64,000 nucleotides of DNA, from assembly GCA_024138015.1 (NCBI GenBank), contig JAMXBB010000008.1, forward strand, positions 48,770,446 through 48,834,445, written 5' to 3'. The position numbers were made by a program, and so were the translations under genes. Shown one piece after another: positions 47,061 through 58,903 of this stretch. The notes beneath the pieces are model-generated. The model was not told where the DNA came from and made no database searches. It saw nothing but the letters and a program-made list of their open reading frames with translations. Numbering within the stretch: position 1 is the stretch's first letter; each line of letters starts with the position of its first letter. This DNA is from Lumnitzera littorea. Lineage: Eukaryota; Streptophyta; Magnoliopsida; Myrtales; Combretaceae.

Positions 47061-48100
47061 GACTAAGGCCGATCCTTACCAACATGATCACTTTGTTTCA
47101 TTTCATTTCCTCTTTTTCTCTTCCTTTTTTTTTGCTTACAACTAGTTTGATTTTTTAAGGAATTTTCAAAAGATAAATTTCATTTGCTTATTTAGTAAAA
47201 ATTATAGAGCTTTGAAAACTTCTAAAAGAAAATGTATACATTAAAGTAAAATTGAAAATAATCATGACTAACACTTAACTACTGATGTTGCCTTAATCTT
47301 AAGTCCTAAAATCTTAAGCTAAATAACCCGTAACTCTACTCTACATAAATTCCACTAATAAACTCTAACATTGTGTTAATTAATTATAAAAGATTAAGTA
47401 TCAATTCATATTTAATTCAATTCAGCTAAAAGTTGTCTATTTCTACATTACTGCAAGTTAGGCAAAATAATTAGGTCAAATGTAAGAAAAATTATTCTCC
47501 TAAATATAAAAAAAAAAATTCAAAAGTTTTTAAAAATTTAAATGTGGGAATATAATCAAATTACACCACACACTTTTATAATCTTTTTTTTTTTTCATTT
47601 TCCTATTTCTACCCTTCCCTTACACTTATTTTGTATGTTATCTTGAATGTACATTTAATAATCAAAGCACAAAAATCAAAAGCGAAAGGAGGGAGGAGAA
47701 AGAAAATAAAGGATAAAAGGAAAGCTGAAACTTCTCTGGTTTAAGCACTTTGACGCTAAATTCCTTGAAATTGATATGGTAGATTCCATCCATTGAATTC
47801 CTAAAAGGCCTTACAAAACAAAGAAAATAAAATGCATCAAACAAAAATAAAGTAAAAATTAAAACTAGAACTATTGTAAAAATCAAAAACTTAAATTGCC
47901 ACCACCAATGTCCTAAGGGAAAGTATCCCATTCCCATAACTCCAAAAGAAAAGGAGAAGACTCCTTTCTCAATAGAGAATCACCCAATTGTAGCACAATT
48001 CCTCTATAGTTGCCCAAAATGAGTTCAACATGAGGAGAAGTTTTTAATATTAGAGCCTCTTCTAACTCAATCACATATCCTTAAAACTCCATCTCAAACT
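47061..48100 (-). other. E5 internal region left of the Cys-rich ORF
   Basis: AT-rich. A minus-strand open run at 47662-47937 is hydrophobic and Phe-rich (WWQFKFLIFTIVLVLIFTLF) and is followed by GIYHINFKEFSVKVLKPEKF. It may encode nothing: it lies downstream of the broken ORF in another frame. I do not recognise a family. Confidence 0.35.
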
Positions 48101-48119
48101 CTTCTTCTCTAACAAAAAT

Positions 48120-48960
48120 CTAATCACTAGAAAATAGAGAGGGCTCTAAATTAGTTAAAATGAAATCTAGGTCGACATCTTTAATGTCCTCTTGCAAGGT
48201 TAAGAAACTTTGACATTTTTCACTTACTATATGAAGCACTTTCAGATTTTGGGAATTAAAAGTTACATCTAAGGTTTTCTCTAATCCCTCTTCACTATCA
48301 ATACATTTTGCTTCACATTCTTGGCTAATAGGATCCTCTCTAATTTTCAACCCTTCTTCTCCTTCAACCACCAACTCACCTTTCCCATTACTCTAAAACT
48401 CTTCTATGTGTCCTGAATGACAACTCTTTGAAAGGTAGTTAAAAGACTCATTCTTTGAAGATCTTGAGTGGTATAATAAGGAAATTGAAGGTGGTAAGGA
48501 GACAAAACTACTAAGGTCAGAAGTACCATACATCTCCCAATGCTCATTAGCTAACTCGGCTATAGACTTACCTCGTAGTCACTCATCTATCTGTATATTA
48601 GATTAACATGGCAAAGTAGCTATGGTGTAAATTGGTTCACTAAAAGTGTAAGGATCCTTTGTTTCATATTTTTCTAGGTAATTTGTAAGAATTATCTCTA
48701 GAGATCTCCCTCTTAGTTGCTCTTCCTACAAATTAGTGCAATGTGTATATGGGGTATTAAGGTTAAAACATTGATAGGAACAATAATGTTACTCGCAATA
48801 CCAACACATGTCCTCATAATCCATGGATATCGATTCTACATAATTGGTACTAGAAGCACTTTAATAGCTATCTTCTTGATTCCACCAATCGCATTACATA
48901 TCGATCTTAGCAATCAATACAATTAAAATCAGTAACTAAAATATCCTTAACCCCAACTTA
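48120..48960 (-). pseudogene. E5 cysteine-rich ORF of unknown function (broken)
   Basis: One minus-strand frame can be followed for about 270 codons with scattered single stops. The N-terminal part is cysteine- and aromatic-rich: CDWWNQEDSY, then MDYEDMCWYC, HYCSYQCFN and HCTN. The middle has GRSLEIILTNYLEKYETKDP and YTFSEPIYTIATLPC. The C-terminal 84 residues are uninterrupted and acidic (EGEEGLKIREDPISQECEAK, FLTLQEDIKDVDLDFILTNL). The paired Cys could be a zinc-binding module, but no CX2CX4HX4C knuckle is complete. The ORF lies 0.2 kb after the primer site of E5, where gag would be in an autonomous element. I do not recognise the protein. Confidence 0.5.
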
Positions 48961-49156
48961 TAAGTAATAAAATAAAATATGCAAATGCAAAGAAAAGATA
49001 AACTAGAATACAAAATTAGAAAAATAAGTAAAACTAACAACTAATTATGCTAAAATAAACTAAAATAAAAAGAAAGAATTTCTTTTGATTTTTTTTTTTT
49101 TGGGTTTTTAATAATGGTTAGAGTACTAGATCTAGGGTATTTCTAACATTGTAGTC

Positions 49157-49177
49157 TCTGGTAATGGCACTAAAAAC
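49157..49177 (-). promoter_or_regulatory. E5 primer-binding site (tRNA-Asp type)
   Basis: The minus strand reads AGTGCCATTACCAGAGA directly after the 5' LTR. It corresponds to TGGCGCCGTTGCCGGGGA with mostly C-to-T and G-to-A changes. Confidence 0.7.
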
Positions 49178-49178
49178 T

Positions 49179-50365
49179 TAATGTGAGGTAAGTGTATCTA
49201 TTAGTTTATAATATAATAGATATAAGTCTAAGTGTTGATCCCTTAAGGACTAATGTGATTACTAGTACTTCACCCATTCTCTAATATCTAACCTAATAAT
49301 TTTGGTCAAGAATGAATTACAGAAACTAATTCAAGATTATTAAATCTAAACTAAAACTAATTAAACTAATATGCAACATAAATAAAAATTAAAGATATTG
49401 ATAATGCATAAATTCAATATTTAATTATTAATTACCTTCTAACAATGAATCACATATCAATCTCGTCCTAATTTACCAGATTGTGAGGATTCCCAAATTA
49501 TACTAATATGTCTCTTGAGATTACTAGTACCTAACCCTAGAATAATTAATTAAAATCTCTTTCTAATTAAAAACCTTAGAATTGCATTAATAATTTGTGG
49601 ATTCTACTATTAAGTCACCTTAATATAGAAAGCCATGTTGTCTTATCTCTAAAATTGCATACAACTTCTCTAATTATACTATGATCTTATTATATAAAGG
49701 GATCTCTTGATTTTCATATAATATCTAATATTGAATCAATACTCAATCTTTAATCCCCATATCACCTACAGCCTGATAAAGAATTCATGTAGAGGCTTGA
49801 ATTGTCTACAATTTGCACTCTATACATAAGATGGACTATGTTGACTTCAATACATTGGACGATGATTTACTTTTCAACATGGGCTTCAATTCATCTTTGA
49901 TGCACGTCAAGTGTCGAACCATAAAATGCAAGTGGATGGGTTGGATCGAACTTCAAATATTAGGCTAGATATTGTGATTCAATTTTAGGCTTGATATATC
50001 CATGACATGACCTTATCAAATAGTTATGTAACTTTCTACCCTTTATTTTATTTTCAATGTAACTCGACATGACTATGTTAAATGATCATGTAATTTTCTA
50101 GTTGTATTTTAAATAAACTAATACGGCCTTCAACACGATTTCATTGAGTAACTCTATCGATCTTTAAAAACTCATAGCCATTCAATTCAACTCCAAATCA
50201 AGTGAAACTTGATTCATTCTCTTTCTTTTCTTCTCAATTATTCATTAAAGACCTTAAATAAAAATATTTTCTAGTTAAGTGCCAAATATCGACTAAATAC
50301 CCATAAAACCATCAAAAGCACTAATAAACATCCATTAATAAATTTATGTAATAAAGCACTTATCA
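49179..50365 (-). repeat. E5 5' LTR (with internal deletion)
   Basis: 1187 bp. It starts TAATGTGAGG, ends CTTATCA, and aligns with both halves of 37913-40628. Near 49741 it jumps from the text matching 38466 to the text matching about 40000. The ends of the gap share TCAAT, so a microhomology deletion is likely. Confidence 0.85.
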
Positions 50366-50370
50366 ACTCT

Positions 50371-52446
50371 CTTCAAGAAGTACTTCAAGGTAGTTTTATG
50401 CTTTCCCTTTTTTGCATTTGAGAAGGCCTTTTTTGCTTGCCATAACATATGTCTGAGCATGTTAACCCCTAGTTCTTATAAACTATTGATGGCATTTGGT
50501 TGTGTATATGAGGAGTTAGATGTTAAGGCAACCTTGACCTTATTTTTGTATTTCTTATCAAGTAAGGTGAAGGATGGTTTTACGTCTTTTCACGACCTAA
50601 GAGAAAAATTTTGATTGGTTTCTAATCTTCCATCCATGACTGGAAGAAAAAGTAGGTAATTGTTAGGTCGGAAAAGGATATAAAGTTTCCCTCTTTCTAA
50701 AGCCATCCTATTTAACAAGATCACATCAAAGAACTACTACCCAATGATAAAGTTGCCTTTGATAAGATTATGGAAAAGTATAGCTCTCATTACTTTTTAT
50801 GAGATGTCGAAGACATCATAAATAAATATTACAATGGGGCTTCGATCTTTCTTGATGATAAGATAGGGGCTCTTGAGAGTGCTAGTGCCATTCCTGGCAA
50901 AGAATACATGATTAAGGGAGCGAATGAAGCTATTATGGTAGATCAAGGTATTGTCTACCACAATTTGCTATGCTAAGTTGTAAAGAGATCTTAACTAACT
51001 ACTCTAAAGGATGGAGGGTCTTCCTTGACATTCGTAAGTTATTCTTTTCCTTTCTTTCTTACTCTCGAGCTAACCAAGCTTTGATTTTGATGTAGAGATG
51101 CCACTTAAAAACCTTGAATCCAAGCACTTGTTTGCTTAATTGAAAGCTAGTAGCTTGCAAAAAAGAATGGTGGTGGAAAGAAGACTACTTTTGTCTAAAG
51201 AAAACAACCAACCACAAAGCCGCAACAGTAATCCCAACCTGGAAAGGTTGGGGTTGCACTGAAAAGAAGTAAGGTTGTTGAGGTTAAGCCACTAAGGAAG
51301 CAACCTAATGTTGCATTAGAAGAAGCCCTTGTTTGAGACCCTGCTAAGCGAAAAGCTACCTTAGCAGAAGTTTAGAAGAACATCGGTTAACCTAATGGGG
51401 AGTCTGATAACCTTACAGTAGCAAAACTCCTTGTTATGATCCCTGCTCCCATGACAAGCTTGTATATGAATGCTTTCCTTCATGGAAGGTCAATATGGGT
51501 GACTATGCTCCTAGAAACAGTATAATTGCTTGGGAGTTACTAGAGGGGATCAAGCTCAGTGGTGCCAATGATTTGGAGTAGCTAGCTACTACTAAGATAT
51601 ATGATGTAAGACCTTTAATATAATAATAATAAAGATATTTAAAAACTGTTGCTTATATTCATGATCTTGATTTTTTGCTTCAAGCTTCACAATATCCTAT
51701 TTTAATTATCAAGACACTAAACAAGGAGAAGAAGGGGGTAAGAACTCAACATACTCAATATCATGTAGTATGTTGGCCTAGTGGTTACTTACTACCTTTC
51801 TTTTGTAGATTGTTAAAAAGGCTAAGGAACAAATGGCCTAAGCAGAGGTGAAGTTTACGGAGTGCAGTGAGAGGTGGGGTGAAGAGAAAGAAAAGTTGAA
51901 GGAGGAGATCTACAACATAAAAAAGGATATCAATAAAGAAATTAGGATGTGTAGAGAAAAGGAGGCAACCTTGGAGGACAAGAAAAAGAAGAATGGCCAA
52001 CTCGTCGCCAACTTACAGGGAACTCAAAAAGAAGTTAAGGATCTCAACAATAAATAAAGTAAGATCCAACAATTATGTAGCCTTTTTGTGACAAGCAGAA
52101 GGTGAAGATCTCCACTCTAAAGCAATAAGGTACATAAGGGTGTAGCTATGAAGAGGTCCTTCAGGAAGTTCAAGACAACTCAAAGTATATGAGCATGCTT
52201 AAGGAGCAAATGTTATATGGTATCAATGTGACAAGAGCTAAAATTGTGATCCATCATCTCGAGTATGACCTCAATTGCTTGAACTTTTCCATTAGAGGTA
52301 TAGGTCAAGAAGCTTCAAAGCAAAACAATTGTCCTGCTAGTGAGGATGCTTCTCAAATTGTTTCTCCTGAAGAGAGTCAAAGTGTTGTTCTTCCTCCTGC
52401 AATGAGTCCATCCCTAACCCCATACAACCTAGCAATGAACAATTAA
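50371..52446 (+). pseudogene. E4 antisense ORF, main part with two predicted introns (Tat-lineage aORF)
   Basis: Plus strand, opposite to and convergent with E4 pol. The first exon resumes directly after E5: FKKYFKVVLCFPFFAFEKAF, then SYKLLMAFGCVYEELDVKAT and YFLSSKVKDGF. These positions match the globular domain of plant retroelement proteins annotated as putative gypsy-type transposon or transposase-like. Likely introns are 51034-51095 (GTAAGT...TGTAG, short) and 51606-51808 (GTAAGA...TTTTGTAG). Between them is DYAPRNSIIAWELLEGIKLS. The last exon is a charged coiled coil (51848-52057: ERWGEEKEKLKEEIYNIKKD), then a Ser/Pro-rich tail ending at 52446. Stops and frameshifts are present. The role of the aORF in Tat elements is unknown. 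Confidence 0.7.
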
Positions 52447-53224
52447 CTTACACTTCTTCTTTGTTTGTTTTATTAAGACTTTTGAAACATTGACTTAGGT
52501 TGGTATGCCAAGCTCCTGTATTGTATATTTATTTTCTTGGTGTTGATTGATAATAGTATTTCTTTGCTAACATTATGACTATTTGTGATCCATCAATAAG
52601 GGCATAATGGTCAGATAATCATATTCCGAGTTTATTAAGATATCCCATAATCTTTTAACGCACTAGGGCTTTGGGTAGACGACTCTTCATCCATGCTTAT
52701 TCTAAGAATTAGAGTATTTCATTTTCATCCTTAAGGATTTTGTATTTTGAGACGTCTCATTACCATCATCCATTTTTTGGTAGGATTTAAGGGTTAAACT
52801 ATAGTCAACTTGCTTTTCACCTGTAAAAAATTAGGTCTAGTGATTTTGATATCCTTAAACTCAAAAAAGTTGAGATACAACTCGTTAGCAACATGTATTT
52901 GCATGGGCTAAAAGTGTAAGCCTTCCTTTACCCTCGACTTACTTTGGAGTTTCTTTGCTCGAATTGAAAGAAAGTGATGTTTGGCAAAAATAAAATACAA
53001 TACTATGGACATAAAATGGTTAATGCCTTTTCATTATCAAGACCATTAAGTACATAAGATGGAGTAACATAAAAAAAAAAAAGACAATTTAACGTGGAGA
53101 TAATAAACCAAACACACAACTATGAACAACTAAATAACACCATTAAGCAAATGACCAATCCACATAACATATAGATTATATAAAATTAAGATACTAAACC
53201 AAAACTCCAACTATTTTCACTTGC
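52447..53224. other. E4 spacer between convergent antisense ORF and pol
   Basis: Noncoding, AT-rich. It would hold the 3' ends of both transcripts. An A12 run lies near 53071. Confidence 0.5.
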
Positions 53225-54490
53225 CAAATAGGTTGGCTCCTCAAAGTATGGCCTCAGATTTTCTACATTCCAAGCTTATGGGATGGGTTGACCATCCAAC
53301 CTCTTTAACTTATATGCCCTTCCATTTTCGATGACCTCCTTTACCCTAACCTGGCCTTCCCATGTAAGGATTAATTTGCCCTACTTTCTTTGGCTCCCAA
53401 AGCCTCCAACTTTCTTTAAACCAAGTCACTTGGTTAGAACATTTATGCTTGACCTACTTGTCAGAATATCATGTGGCTTGTTGTTGATAAGCTATCAAAT
53501 GGGCTTTTGCTATTGTCCTCAGCTCATGGATGGTATTAAGATTTGCTTGAAGTCCAATATCATTACTCTAAGGGTTGTAAGCTTAAACCCAAGCACTTGC
53601 AAATTCGAGCTTCATTGGTAAAATAGCTTCTAACCCAAAAGCCAACCTATAAGGTATCTCTCTAGTTAAAGTCCTATGGGTAGTTCAGTATGCCTACAAA
53701 ACATTTGGCAACTCATTTGCCTACTTGCTTCTTGCTCAGTTCACCCTTTTTTGCTTATCATGAAGGATAATCTTATTTATTGCCTTGGCTTACCCATTGC
53801 TTTGAGGATGTATGAGCGATGCATAGCATAACTTGATGTGGCACACTTCATAGAAATCCCTAAAATGGTCATTATAAAATTGCTAGCCATTGTATGTGAT
53901 TATAACATAAGGAATTCTAAACCTAGTTAGTATGTTGCTAATGATAAAGGCCTCTATACACCTTTCTATGATGTTTGCCATTGCATTAGCTTCTACTAAC
54001 TACCACAATGATATATTGTCTCTACTTCATTGCCTTAAGATATGGACTCAAAATATCCAAACCCTACTAGGCAAAAAGCTAAGGATTAGTGAGTGGAATC
54101 AAGTATGTGCTTGGTGCTTGCTTCATAAGGGCATTCTTTTGACATCAATCACAAATCTAAACTAACCTCATGGCATCCTTTCTCATAATAGGCCACCAGT
54201 AGCAAAGCCTCAAGGCCCTACGTATAGAGTGCCTACCTTTATGTGATTGCTACATACTCTATCATGCAGGTCGGACAATACTTGCTCGGCTGCATTAGGT
54301 CCCAAACATCTCAAATATGGTATGCTTAATCCCCTCTTATAGAGTTCTCCATTAATAATTTTGAAATTTGCGGCCTTATCAATTAGCCTCTTAGCTTCCG
54401 TAGTATTTGTAGGCAAAAACCCTTCCTTTAAGTAAGAAAGGGATCCATCCAACAATGCTCTAACTCCTTTGGCTGCACTTCTAAACACTC
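53225..54490 (-). pseudogene. E4 integrase (broken)
   Basis: From right to left, the segment before the core at 54210-54488 has SLSYLKEGFLPTNTTEAKRL, FKIINGELYKRGLSIPYLRC and EQVLSDLHDRVCSNHIKVGT, the H2C2 zinc-binding end. The catalytic core (about 54160-53600) is badly shifted, but phrases such as the Asn-Gly block near 53890 and the YRTT-like and ETPF-like positions can be placed. The C-terminal domain near 53530-53230 has LNTIHELRTIAKAHLIAYQQ, then AYKLKRLDGQPIP and AWNVENLRPYFEEP (read with frame changes). It is inactive. Confidence 0.82.
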
Positions 54491-55330
54491 TATAGATCTC
54501 TTCTCCATGCTATTCTCTTGTAAATATTCTATGAAGACCTTCTCCTCCCACCTTGGAAGGCCTATAGAGACTAATTTTGATAGCTTATTTGTTGCATAAT
54601 TCTGTAGTCAAGGAATCTTGATCACTTGCTACTGTTCAAAGGACATCTCGAGCTCCTGAACTAGTTGTAGATATTTTCCCATGTTCTCATCATTTGACAC
54701 TATCTTGCCCGTCACTCAGTTGAAGACTAGTTGAGAATAAGAGAAAACATCTAGTCTCTTAGCCTTAACCTCCTTTGCTAATTTCATACTTACTAATAAA
54801 GCCTCATACTCAAACTCGTTGATACTTGCTAGGAAATTATATTTTAGTATGGATGAAACTCGTGCACCTATTGATCCTTTTAGCACTAATCCATCTCTAC
54901 TGCCTTCACACATTGATGACCCGTCCACATAGAGTACCTAAGTTAGTTGTTCATATTGAGCAATAGGCTCCTTAATCCCCATAAATTTTGTGACAAAGTC
55001 CATTAAGATTTGAGCTTTACATGCTTCCCTTTGTTGATACTATATAGCAAAAGTGCTCAGTTCCAACACATACTTTACCATCTTACCTGAAGCATCCAAC
55101 CTTTGTAGTGCCTACTTCAAAGGTTGGTTTGTTAAGACCATAACTTGATGTACCTTAAAATAAGGTCAAAGCTTCCATGTTACAATGATTATTGCTAAGA
55201 CAAACTTCTCCAACTTCATATAGAAAAGCTCTAAACCTTATAAAATGTGGCTTACATAATACATAAGGCAATGTGCTCTTCCATATCCTTAAACAAGCAC
55301 AGATGGAAGAGCTCAATCACTAATTACCAA
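54491..55330 (-). pseudogene. E4 RNase H-like region (broken)
   Basis: The minus strand at 54716-54928 reads YVDGSSM-like text (in the open frame MDGSSMCEGSRDGLVLKGSI), then NEFEYEALLVSMKLAKEVKA and KRLDVFSYSQLVFN. This is the Tat-type RNase H domain, whose members read DGSSNxxGxGAGxVL, NEAEYEAL and VxSDSQLVxNQ. The last Asp block is YSQLV with Asp lost. Right of it, up to 55330, the RT-linked RNase H is present but shifted. Confidence 0.82.
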
Positions 55331-56330
55331 ATACAAATATAAGACTTCTCCATCAATAAGCTTTAAAAGTATTGGAGGTTTGGTAAGGAATTTCTTCAAC
55401 TCCTAAAATGCTTCTTCATACTATTCTGACCACATGAATTCAAAAGGATTCTTTGATACTCAGAAAAACTCAATTCACTTCTTTGCACTCTTAGACACAA
55501 ATCAATTTAAGGCTCTAATTTAGCTTATCAACCTTTGCACTTGTTTGATTATCTTTAGTAACTTCGTGTCCAAAGCATCTTAGAATTTTTAGGGTTGGCT
55601 TTTATCCCTTGTCGTGTCACCATATGAAGCCCCAAACACACACTTTTAAAGGTTCAACTTCATGTTATAATGCCTCAAAGTATCAAAGTTTCCTCTAGGT
55701 CGAAGAAATGATCATCGTTGGACTTGCTCTTCATAATCATATCATCTACATACACTTCAATGTTCCTATGTATCTGTAGCTTAAACATCTTCTTTACTAA
55801 TCTTTGATACGTGGCTCCCACATTCTTTAGACCAAAAGGCATGACCTTATAATAATAGGTTCTAAAATTGGTAATGAATGAAGTGTATATCTGGTTAGAT
55901 GAATGCATTTTAATCTGATTGTATCCAAAGAAGGCATCCATGAAACTTAGAAAGGCATAGCCTGAAGCGAAATCAACCAACTGATCTATTAGGGTAGAAG
56001 GAAACAATTTTTTGAATAAGCCTTATTGAGGCCAGTAAATTCTATGCGCATTCACTATTTTTCATTTACCTTTTTAACTACTACATGATTGGTCACCTAA
56101 GTCAAGAATGGATCTTCTTTGATAAAATTTGCTCTTGACACTTTTTAGACCTCTTCTTTGATAGGGGCTTACCTTTCTAGGGTGAAATGCCTCTTCTTTT
56201 GTTGAATTACCTTAGCATTCGGATCGATGTTAAGCCCATGTGTTAGTACATGCTCGCAAATGCAAGACATGTCCTAAGGAGGCCATGCAAACATATCCCT
56301 ATTAGCTCGGAGGGAGTTTATCACATTATC
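55331..56330 (-). pseudogene. E4 reverse transcriptase (broken, YVDD retained)
   Basis: The open run at 55675-56007 covers the palm: FPSTLIDQLVDFASGYAFLS, FMDAFFGYNQIKMHSSNQ, YYKVMPFGLKNVGATYQRLV and VYVDDMIMKSKS. The active-site motif YVDD (about 55738-55752) is intact, unlike in E1 and E2. The thumb to the left (55640-55340) is frameshifted. The approach to the fingers near 56030-56080 is readable with stops. Confidence 0.88.
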
Positions 56331-57290
56331 TCTCAGGTCAAGAGCCATACTTGCTCTGACCTTAATGGTTTGCTTAGGGTTGTCACTTAATTGAATAGTT
56401 AAAGTGTCCTCTACTGGCTCACCTTTTATCTACAAGCGATGATCTAACCCTTATTTAATTTGGTGCACTTAGTCCCTCTTTAAAGCTTTCAAATATAAAG
56501 CCTTTGCCAGCTTTTGATCTCTAAAACATGTGCCAATTCTTGTCTAGGTCGGGAACTTCTCTTTCTGATGTAGGTTAGAGACAACCATCTTAAAGATGTT
56601 GATACTTAATAGGCCCATGATTCTATTGTAAGGCAAAGGGCAATCTACTTTCATAAAATCAACCTCTTTCTCTATTACATTCCCATAATTGCTAATTTAT
56701 AGAGTCAAAGTCAACTCCCTAGACCTTCACTTGCTGATTATTGAACCCGTACAAATTGTACTTGTAGTTTTTATTATGTAATTTTCCAATTTTGGTCTTA
56801 TTTAATTGAAAGCATGTTTAAAAATAATATCAATGGAGCTTCCTATATCTAATACGACTTTTCTTACCTCAAACTCTACCAACTTAATGGATTAGATAAA
56901 ATTTCAAAAAATCCATAGGATGACTAAGTATATTTATTTTGATTAAATTTGAGATAGTCATACGTAATGAGATATCATATCCATTTGAGGGATACCTTAT
57001 ATATATATTAATATTATATCAAAGCAAAAAGGTAGACAATCAATAGTGATGGTTAATGTGTCATCATGAGGAAATTATATCCTTATATATCCTTCTTTAA
57101 AAAAATGACCATATGATCAACTCTATGTTTCTTATCGCAAACATTAAGCACTTGACTTCTTAAAGCACTTATCGAAGTCAAGGTGGCTAATGTGCTCCCT
57201 CCCTATAGTCTCCCAAAAATTATATTTATCACTTCTCTTGGACCTTGTTTAGTGATCTCTTCATTGTTTCGAACTGCTAACTCACAATTA
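56331..57290 (-). pseudogene. E4 protease and linker (broken)
   Basis: The minus strand near 56880-56820 reads VEFEVRKVVLDIGSSIDIIF. Relatives have LVDTGSSADIL, so the catalytic Asp is kept and the D-T-G triad is D-I-G. Other parts of the fold are hard to follow because of stops. Confidence 0.7.
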
Positions 57291-58841
57291 TCATTTTCGC
57301 CTTCATCATTGAGGGGTCATTGATCTAGCCTCCTTTTCTGAGTAGTGCGTTCTTATCTCTCCTCCTTATCAGCAACAAGCTTTCTTAGACATCTCCTTTG
57401 GACAACATCCTTGAGTGCATTTTCTTATTGAACACACTTGTCAATGTTATGTCGACGATTACCATGAAAATCACAATACTTGTTTGAATTCTTTCTAAGG
57501 GGTTGCCTTTCATCCTTTCTAGCCAAGCAAGAGAGCCTTGATCCCATACTTCCATTAAGATGTTCAATATAGGTCAGTTCAATGGCGTATGAGTGGATAT
57601 GTCAAAATTAGGTGTTTCTAATGTCCCTAAGGTCTCCCTAGTCAAACTCACATATCAAATCTTCTTCTTAGATGATCTTTTGTAGATCCTTTCTTTAATC
57701 TTGTTTTAGATTTTTCTCTTTTAAGCTCCTTACAAGCATGCATTTGGTCTTCCTATTATATGAACTTTTCCAACCATGTAGTCAATTCATCCAATGAGCT
57801 CAACAGATGCTTGGTTAAGGATTTGAAAAAAAAAAATCTGAATTTTCCCTAAACCCTTGGCAAGTAGCATGGAGAGCAACACTCTTTTTGCTGTTCATAA
57901 TTTCAATCATCAATTGATTAAAGCGATGCACATAGTCCTTTATGCTCTCACTAGGCTTTCATCGAATGGAGGTCAATAACGAAGAATCTTTTGTAGGTTG
58001 CTTGCTAGCTAGAAAATAATACTGTTGAAACTTGTTTGCAGGTTGATCAAAAGAGGATATAGAGGTTTCTTTTATGGAATTAAACTAGTTGCTTGTTGAT
58101 TTCCTTAATGTAGAAGGAAATACCTTGCAAGCTATTACATTTAAAAGCCGATACAACTCCTTCAATGTTCAAAATGTGTTAAGGGATCATTTAGGTCTTT
58201 TTTCCCATCATAAGTGTCAAATTGAGGCAACCTAATAGTTAAAGGAAACACCTCTTCCACAATTTCACTTACAAAAGGACTCAACTTCCTCCCTTTTGGC
58301 TCAATCTCTCATTTGAACTTCTTTCTCTTACCAATTTCTTGATATAGTCCTCCAAATCTTGCAAACTCATGTCTACAATAGCTTTTTGCAATAAGCAAGT
58401 AGTTGCATGCTTGATCTTTCCTTCCTTTTGAGTAGGGACATGACTACAAGTCAAAGCTTATGATCATGTCTACTAAAAACTTCTCTCAATAGGAGCATTA
58501 GGTCATGCTTACTAATCATTATTACCAATCATTGAGGCTTTCCCTCATACAAGACAAGAATAGTCTTCTGTCATTATTGGAGTAACTTCCTTACCCACTG
58601 CTTCCAAAGGTAGCATTGAGGAAGATGCATCATCACGTTCTTAGAGTTTTTCCCTCAACTCTAGGTTGCACATTTTAACCTCTTTCAACTCTTTTGCAAA
58701 TTGTGCACATAAGGCTTTTAGTTAGGAAATTCGTACAGATTTAACCTGCTTAGTTTGTTGTGGCTACAATATAGGGTCATTTGACTATATTAGAAGCACT
58801 TTTAATGTTGGTTGCTTAATAGGTTGCTCATCCTAAGCCAT
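57291..58841 (-). pseudogene. E4 gag (broken)
   Basis: A plausible start is the ATG at 58839-58841 (MA-stop-DEQPIKQPTLKV). An N-terminal helical segment has LCAQFAKELKEVKMCNLELR. The gag core near 58060-57780 has ANKFQQYYFLASKQPTKDSS, ESIKDYVHRFNQLMIEIMNS and KKSVALHATCQGFRENSDFF. Near the C-terminus a zinc-knuckle-like CDFHGNRRHNIDKC lies at 57434-57475, the form seen in Tat gags. Stops and an A9/T9 slip near 57825-57835 break it. Confidence 0.85.
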
Positions 58842-58882
58842 GTGAGGGGTATTATTCCCTAGTTTTGGTCACCATGTTGGGT

Positions 58883-58903
58883 TAGTAATAGATGATGCCA
58901 AAT
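58883..58903 (-). promoter_or_regulatory. E4 primer-binding site
   Basis: The minus strand after the 5' LTR reads ATTTGGCATCATCTATTAC. It resembles TTGGCGCCGTCTGTGGGA, used by Tat elements such as RIRE2 and Grande, with transitions. Confidence 0.65.

Larger units (their letters stand above)
37913..50365 (-). mobile_element. E5: non-autonomous (LARD-like) LTR retrotransposon inside the E4 antisense ORF
   Basis: Direct LTRs at 37913-40628 and 49179-50365. Next to the right LTR the minus strand reads TTTTTAGTGCCATTACCAGA, a decayed TGGCGCCGTTGCCGGGGA primer site (tRNA-Asp type, used by Athila and related elements), so transcription is leftward. Next to the left LTR the minus strand has AAGTATGGGGAAGTT, a polypurine tract. 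The flanks GCTTT (37908-37912) and ACTCT (50366-50370) differ only by transitions and may be the decayed TSD. No gag-pol motif is present in 8.5 kb, only a cysteine-rich broken ORF. Confidence 0.85.
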
